Part shown: positions 5,852-6,396 of the stretch, in pieces
Position numbering within the stretch: position 1 is the stretch's first letter
Layout: the number at the start of each line of letters is the position of its first letter
Source: Wolbachia sp.
GTDB taxonomy: Bacteria > Pseudomonadota > Alphaproteobacteria > Rickettsiales > Anaplasmataceae
DNA length: 6,396 nt
Reading direction: 5' to 3'
NCBI GenBank assembly: GCA_028803175.1
Contig: JARBCG010000118.1
Location: forward strand, 1-6,396
The notes under the pieces: generated by a model
What the model was told of the DNA's origin: nothing
The model's input: the letters and a program-made list of their open reading frames with translations, nothing else
The model's database searches: none
Translations under genes and position numbers: made by a program

Positions 5852-6162
5852 TGGCTTTTAATTTAAGAATAGACCACTGATACAAAAGGAAAAGTTTTAC
5901 AATATAGCTAAGCAAATAAGATTTACTGAATAGAACTTAGCCATATTAAAGAATCTCTGAAAATAAGAAATTGTCATTCCAGTGCGTAATGCTGGAATCT
6001 AGACTTTTTCTATGGTCAAGCCATAGGATGACAAAAACGGTGAACCTTGCATTGGTTAGCTATACCAAAGTGTACTGCTTACCTTTAGCTTGCACTCCTC
6101 GAATGCATCTATTCAACTAAAATAATGTATTATATATTATTTTATAATTAAGATAATTATAA
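5852..6162. other. Non-coding stretch after dnaG
   Basis: About 310 bp without a recognisable gene on either strand: stops are frequent in all frames and no family motif appears. It contains the palindromic repeat at 5972-6033 and an almost pure AT tract from about 6118 to 6169. The tract could be a flexible spacer, or a promoter zone for the sequence beyond it. Confidence 0.6.
5972..6033. repeat. 62-bp palindromic repeat with three stems (Wolbachia-type intergenic repeat)
   Basis: The outer arms TGTCAT (5972-5977) and ATGACA (6028-6033) are complementary. Two inner hairpins lie between them: ATTCCAG/CTGGAAT (5976-5982 with 5992-5998, nine-base loop) and CTATGG/CCATAG (6010-6015 with 6021-6026, five-base loop). 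The first hairpin competes with the outer stem for two bases. As RNA or single-stranded DNA this makes a three-way junction. From memory, sequences with this TGTCATTCC-AGTGC...GGATGACA outline are dispersed through Wolbachia genomes. It lies 120 bp after the dnaG stop, where it could shape the 3' end of the transcript, but it lacks the G+C-rich stem plus T-run of a normal terminator. Confidence 0.7.
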
Positions 6163-6319
6163 AAATACTTGCAAATTCAACCATTAGTACGTATACTTGT
6201 AGATATGCTAATTAATCCATGGAGATGAAACTATACCAGGAAATTTGCAAGAACTTGTAGATATTATTAAAAATACAAAACTTACGAACAAGGAAATAAG
6301 AACGCCAACTATGGATTAG
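6163..6319 (+). pseudogene. Unknown gene, C-terminal fragment with a frameshift
   Basis: From about 6163 the frame reads LQIQPLVRILVDMLIN and then shifts by one base near 6216-6217, where removing one C restores HGDETIPGNLQELVDIIKNT, then KLTNKEIRTPTMD and TAG at 6317-6319. The combined reading has balanced protein composition. Its last residues (PTMD-stop) are the same as those of the minus-strand remnant at 2825, because both lie in the duplicated segment. The parts before that are unrelated, so two different genes precede the same downstream start. I do not recognise the protein. Confidence 0.4.
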
Positions 6320-6392
6320 AGGAAAGCAAAAAAGCCAGGGAAATATGGTAAACTCCAATATTGTAAAAAAATTAAGGAGGTACCACAGATGG
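6300..6392 (+). repeat. Repeat copy B, inverted relative to copy A at 2751-2843
   Basis: This is the plus-strand partner of copy A, about 88% identical by eye, running to within a few bases of the window end. One base is missing in the A-run at 6365-6371 compared with copy A, and one A is extra near 6389. The pair sits about 3.5 kb apart in opposite orientation and brackets dnaG. Confidence 0.8.
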
Positions 6393-6396
6393 AAAG
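6345..6396 (+). CDS. Unknown protein, N-terminal part (runs off the window)
   Basis: ATG at 6345 with AGGGA just upstream opens the frame MVNSNIVKKLRRYHRWK, which is still open at the window edge. It matches the 5' end of the fragment at 2799-2734 for the first nine residues (MVNSNxVKK). Beyond that, the loss of one A in the run at 6365-6371 moves the homologous reading (KIKEVPQ) into another frame. The copy is therefore either frameshifted or uses a different end. The continuation lies outside the window, so intactness cannot be judged. Confidence 0.35.
   Translation, partial: MVNSNIVKKLRRYHRWK

Noticed and set aside
1..6396. CRISPR array, tRNA, rRNA or toxin-antitoxin pair
   Set aside because: No regularly spaced repeats, cloverleaf or rRNA signature, and no recognisable toxin or antitoxin motif was seen on either strand.

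Overview
The window looks like chromosomal DNA of an alpha-proteobacterial endosymbiont of the Wolbachia/Rickettsiales type. The reasons are strong AT richness, a small set of intact housekeeping genes surrounded by decayed genes, degenerate IS200-type elements, and a short repeated palindrome with a TGTCATTCC...GGATGACA outline that is familiar from Wolbachia intergenic DNA. The species call is recognition from memory, not a search result.

Left part (1-2159): the window opens inside an IS200-like element (1-145, minus strand, cut by the window edge). A tight plus-strand cluster follows. It holds a small P-loop kinase gene broken by an in-frame TAA (312-857), an intact RNA pyrophosphohydrolase rppH (854-1339, ATGA overlap with the kinase) and an intact TatD-family metal-dependent hydrolase (1356-2159). 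The tatD stop codon lies in the stem-loop of the next mobile element.

Middle part (2145-4087): this is a graveyard without an intact gene. A second IS200-like element (about 2145-2732, minus strand) carries a tnpA with two frameshifts, an in-frame stop, a damaged HUH motif and the catalytic Tyr replaced by Cys. It abuts a broken minus-strand pair of unknown genes (2734-3172). Head to head with these lies a plus-strand remnant of a multi-pass membrane protein with a Pro/Tyr/Gln-rich PPSY tail (3180-3838). A roughly 140-bp MITE-like element with perfect 12-bp terminal inverted repeats (3874-4014) sits just upstream of dnaG.

Right part (4088-6396): an intact primase gene dnaG (4088-5851) is followed by non-coding DNA with a 62-bp three-stem palindromic repeat (5972-6033) and an AT-rich tract. 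The window ends with a broken plus-strand gene fragment and the start of a second copy of the unknown sequence seen at 2751-2843, now in inverted orientation.

The living genes serve RNA 5'-end processing (RppH), nuclease/hydrolase housekeeping (TatD) and replication priming (DnaG). Everything else records insertion, duplication and decay. Several internal stops fall where Gln (CAA/CAG) would fit, which agrees with C-to-T mutation pressure. I found no convincing new functional system. The most interesting leads are the unknown duplicated gene pair and the PPxY-tailed membrane-protein remnant.
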